Shown piece by piece: positions 62,874-64,000 of a DNA stretch of 64,000 bases. Source of the DNA: Marinobacter caseinilyticus (GTDB lineage Bacteria > Pseudomonadota > Gammaproteobacteria > Pseudomonadales > Oleiphilaceae). The notes beneath the pieces are model-generated. The model saw only the letters and a list, made by a program, of their open reading frames with translations. It was not told the DNA's origin and made no database searches. The first letter of the stretch is position 1, and each line of letters starts with the position of its first letter. The position numbers and the translations under genes were made by a program. Where the stretch lies: contig NZ_WUQJ01000022.1 in NCBI RefSeq assembly GCF_011074955.1, forward strand, positions 100,595 through 164,594, given 5' to 3'.

Positions 62874-63140
62874 ATGAAGAAATCACGTTTTACCGACAGC
62901 CAGATCATGGCCATCCTCAAGCAGGCGGAGAGTGGCGTGCCGGTCCCTGAGCTGTGCCGCGAGCACGGCATGAGCAGTGCCAGCTTTTACAAGTGGCGGG
63001 CCAAGTACGGCGGCATGGACACCTCCATGATGAAGCGCCTGAAGGAGCTCGAAGACGAAAACCGGCGCCTCAAGAAAATGTACGCCGAAGAGCGCCTCAA
63101 GTCCGAGCTGCGCAAGGAAGCCCTGGAGGGAAAGTTCTAA
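62874..63140 (+). CDS. IS3-family transposase OrfA
   Basis: The 88-residue protein has the helix-turn-helix of OrfA ([20 protein letters not shown], then [20 protein letters not shown]) and a leucine-zipper-like coiled coil ([20 protein letters not shown]). It binds the ends of the element and regulates transposition. The ATG at 62874 has AGGGAG upstream. Its last codons hold the slippery heptamer that leads into OrfB. Confidence 0.92.
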   Translation: MKKSRFTDSQIMAILKQAESGVPVPELCREHGMSSASFYKWRAKYGGMDTSMMKRLKELEDENRRLKKMYAEERLKSELRKEALEGKF

Positions 63141-63165
63141 AGCCATCTCTCCGCCGTGAGATGGC
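63128..63165 (+). promoter_or_regulatory. Programmed -1 frameshift signal of the IS element
   Basis: GGGAAAG at 63128-63134 is set in the OrfA frame as G GGA AAG, the right phase for -1 slippage. Seven bases on, GCCATCTC (63142-63149) and GAGATGGC (63158-63165) form a perfect 8-bp hairpin with an 8-base loop, which would make ribosomes pause. The OrfA stop lies between the two. Confidence 0.85.
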
Positions 63166-63961
63166 GCGTAAAGCGGTTGCTGATGTGCGTTGTAGCATTC
63201 GCCTGGCCTGCGCCACCTTTAGCGTCAGCGAGTCCTGCTATCGCTACCAGGCCAAACTCAGCACTGAAAATGCCGAAATTGCGGATCTTCTGGTGCGGTT
63301 AACCCACAACCAGCGCAACTGGGGTTTTGGTCTGTGCTTCCTGTATTTACGCAACGTGAAGGGCTACCCCTGGAACCACAAGCGCGTTTACCGGGTTTAT
63401 CGGGAGTTGGAGCTGAACCTGCGCATCAAGCCCCGAAAGCGGCTGGTACGTGAAAAGCCCGAGCCGCTAGCGGTGCCGATGGCCATCAACACCAGCTGGT
63501 CCATGGACTTCATGCACGACCAGTTGGAGGACGGCCGCCGCTACCGGCTGTTCAATGTGATCGACGACTACAACCGGGAGGGCCTGGGCATCGAGATAGA
63601 CCTGTCACTGCCTTCTGAACGCGTAATTCGGGCCCTGGAACAGATCATCGAGTGGCGGGGAAAGCCCGCCCAGATCCGTTGTGACAACGGCCCGGAATAC
63701 ATCAGCGCCACCTTGGCCGCCTGGGCTGAAAAGCGTGAGATCACGCTCGTGTTTATACAGCCGGGCAACCCGCAACAGAACGCGTATATCGAGCGTTACA
63801 ACCGCACGGTGCGTTATGACTGGCTGGCCCAGTACCTGTTCCACTCCATCGAGGAAGTGCAGGAATATGCAACGCGTTGGTTATGGACCTACAATCACGA
63901 ACGACCGAACATGGCACTTGGGGGCATAACCCCACAACAGAAACTGGCCGCTGTGGCCTGA
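63134..63961 (+). CDS. IS3-family transposase OrfB (made as OrfAB by frameshift)
   Basis: The -1 frame relative to OrfA gives about 275 residues with the DD(35)E core: Asp in [11 protein letters not shown], Asp in [11 protein letters not shown] and, 35 residues later, Glu in NAYIERYNR. The C terminus is [19 protein letters not shown]. It would be made as a fusion starting at 62874; a separate start at ATG 63161 is possible. All key residues are present, so the element may be active. Confidence 0.92.
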   Translation, partial: VLKPSLRREMARKAVADVRCSIRLACATFSVSESCYRYQAKLSTENAEIADLLVRLTHNQRNWGFGLCFLYLRNVKGYPWNHKRVYRVYRELELNLRIKPRKRLVREKPEPLAVPMAINTSWSMDFMHDQLEDGRRYRLFNVIDDYNREGLGIEIDLSLPSERVIRALEQIIEWRGKPAQIRCDNGPEYISATLAAWAEKREITLVFIQPGNPQQNAYIERYNRTVRYDWLAQYLFHSIEEVQEYATRWLWTYNHERPNMALGGITPQQKLAAVA

Positions 63962-63963
63962 AC

Positions 63964-64000
63964 TCTACTTTTGAAGCCCCTGGAAAAAGGGGGGATTACC
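63964..64000 (-). repeat. Right terminal inverted repeat of the IS element
   Basis: Mirror of the left repeat as described there. It stops exactly at the window edge, so the last base of the element (expected A) cannot be seen. Confidence 0.88.

Larger units (their letters stand above)
62802..64000 (+). mobile_element. IS3-family insertion sequence (right end at or one base past the edge)
   Basis: Terminal inverted repeats begin with the same 12 bases, GGTAATCCCCCC, at 62803-62814 and (reversed) at 63989-64000. After a looser stretch, TCAAAAGTAGA (62830-62840) matches its reverse at 63964-63974. Inside are two overlapping frames for a DDE transposase joined by a -1 frameshift signal. IS3 elements usually start TG and end CA; a T precedes the left repeat, so the true ends are probably 62802 and 64001. 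OrfA resembles the IS407/IS2-like subgroup. It sits in the porin gene. The target duplication cannot be checked because the right flank is outside. Confidence 0.93.

Noticed and set aside
1..64000. Search for CRISPR arrays, tRNA/rRNA genes, prophage genes and defence systems
   Set aside because: No spaced identical repeats, tRNA-like cloverleaf, rRNA block, phage structural gene or nuclease/defence cluster was seen by eye.

Overview
The window looks like chromosome of a marine, organic-acid-degrading gammaproteobacterium. The coding style, the number of TRAP transporters and the CoA-based catabolism fit Marinobacter or a close relative. That assignment rests on gene content and protein resemblance only; there is no rRNA or other marker. 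Almost everything is catabolic: about 60 kb of uptake systems and CoA-dependent degradation enzymes. There are four acyl-CoA ligases, a two-subunit CoA transferase, five CaiB-family proteins (one a racemase, one an intramolecular CoA-transferase), six acyl-CoA dehydrogenases, three MaoC hydratases, two enoyl-CoA hydratases and two thiolases. Uptake is by one Liv-type ABC transporter, one TAXI-TRAP system, two DctPQM-TRAP systems and two related permeases of unknown substrate. No tRNA, rRNA, CRISPR array or prophage was seen.

Layout. 1-201: tandem glycine riboswitch on the minus strand, serving a gene left of the window. 590-2065: divergent cryptochrome/photolyase. 2340-9212 (minus) with divergent LysR at 9380: an itaconate/citramalyl-CoA type operon extended by a CoA ligase and a metallo-hydrolase. 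10331-18054 (minus): MaoC, thiolase, CoA ligase and livFGMHJ. 18222-19205: aldo/keto reductase. 19234-25151 (minus): TAXI, fused TRAP permease, CoA transferase A/B, permease. 25668-29698: LysR facing an acyl-CoA dehydrogenase and a CaiB transferase, AT-richer than its surroundings. 29767-34989 (minus) with divergent IclR: TRAP operon with an oxidoreductase and a CaiB inside it. 36076-39149 (plus): nitroreductase, permease, nitronate-monooxygenase-like protein. 39212-47053 (minus): DctPQM, CoA ligase, an acyl-CoA dehydrogenase pair and an enoyl-CoA hydratase. 47264-60239 (minus) with divergent LysR: a long operon ending in a broken thioesterase. 61682-64000: a porin gene carrying a nonsense codon and then cut by an IS3-family element that runs to the window edge.

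How the genes work together. The most notable reading is that two operons together supply every step from methylsuccinyl-CoA to acetyl-CoA plus pyruvate: an alpha-methylacyl-CoA racemase (50294-51424), a methylsuccinyl-CoA-dehydrogenase-like enzyme (54682-56373), a protein very like Chloroflexus mesaconyl-CoA C1-C4 CoA transferase (51566-52792), a mesaconyl-C4-CoA/itaconyl-CoA hydratase (8379-9212) and a citramalyl-CoA lyase (5121-5945). This would suit growth on methyl-branched dicarboxylates, for example those left from isoprenoid breakdown. The family assignments come from sequence resemblance; the joined pathway is inference.

Other points of interest are a thiolase next to an HMG-CoA-synthase/DUF35 fusion that lacks the catalytic cysteine, an adjacent acyl-CoA dehydrogenase pair that looks heteromeric, a degenerate 12-bp tandem repeat shared by two intergenic regions, palindromic operators at several promoters, and a textbook -1 frameshift site in the IS element. 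Two genes are visibly broken: the thioesterase by an in-frame TAG, and the porin by an in-frame TAA plus the insertion.
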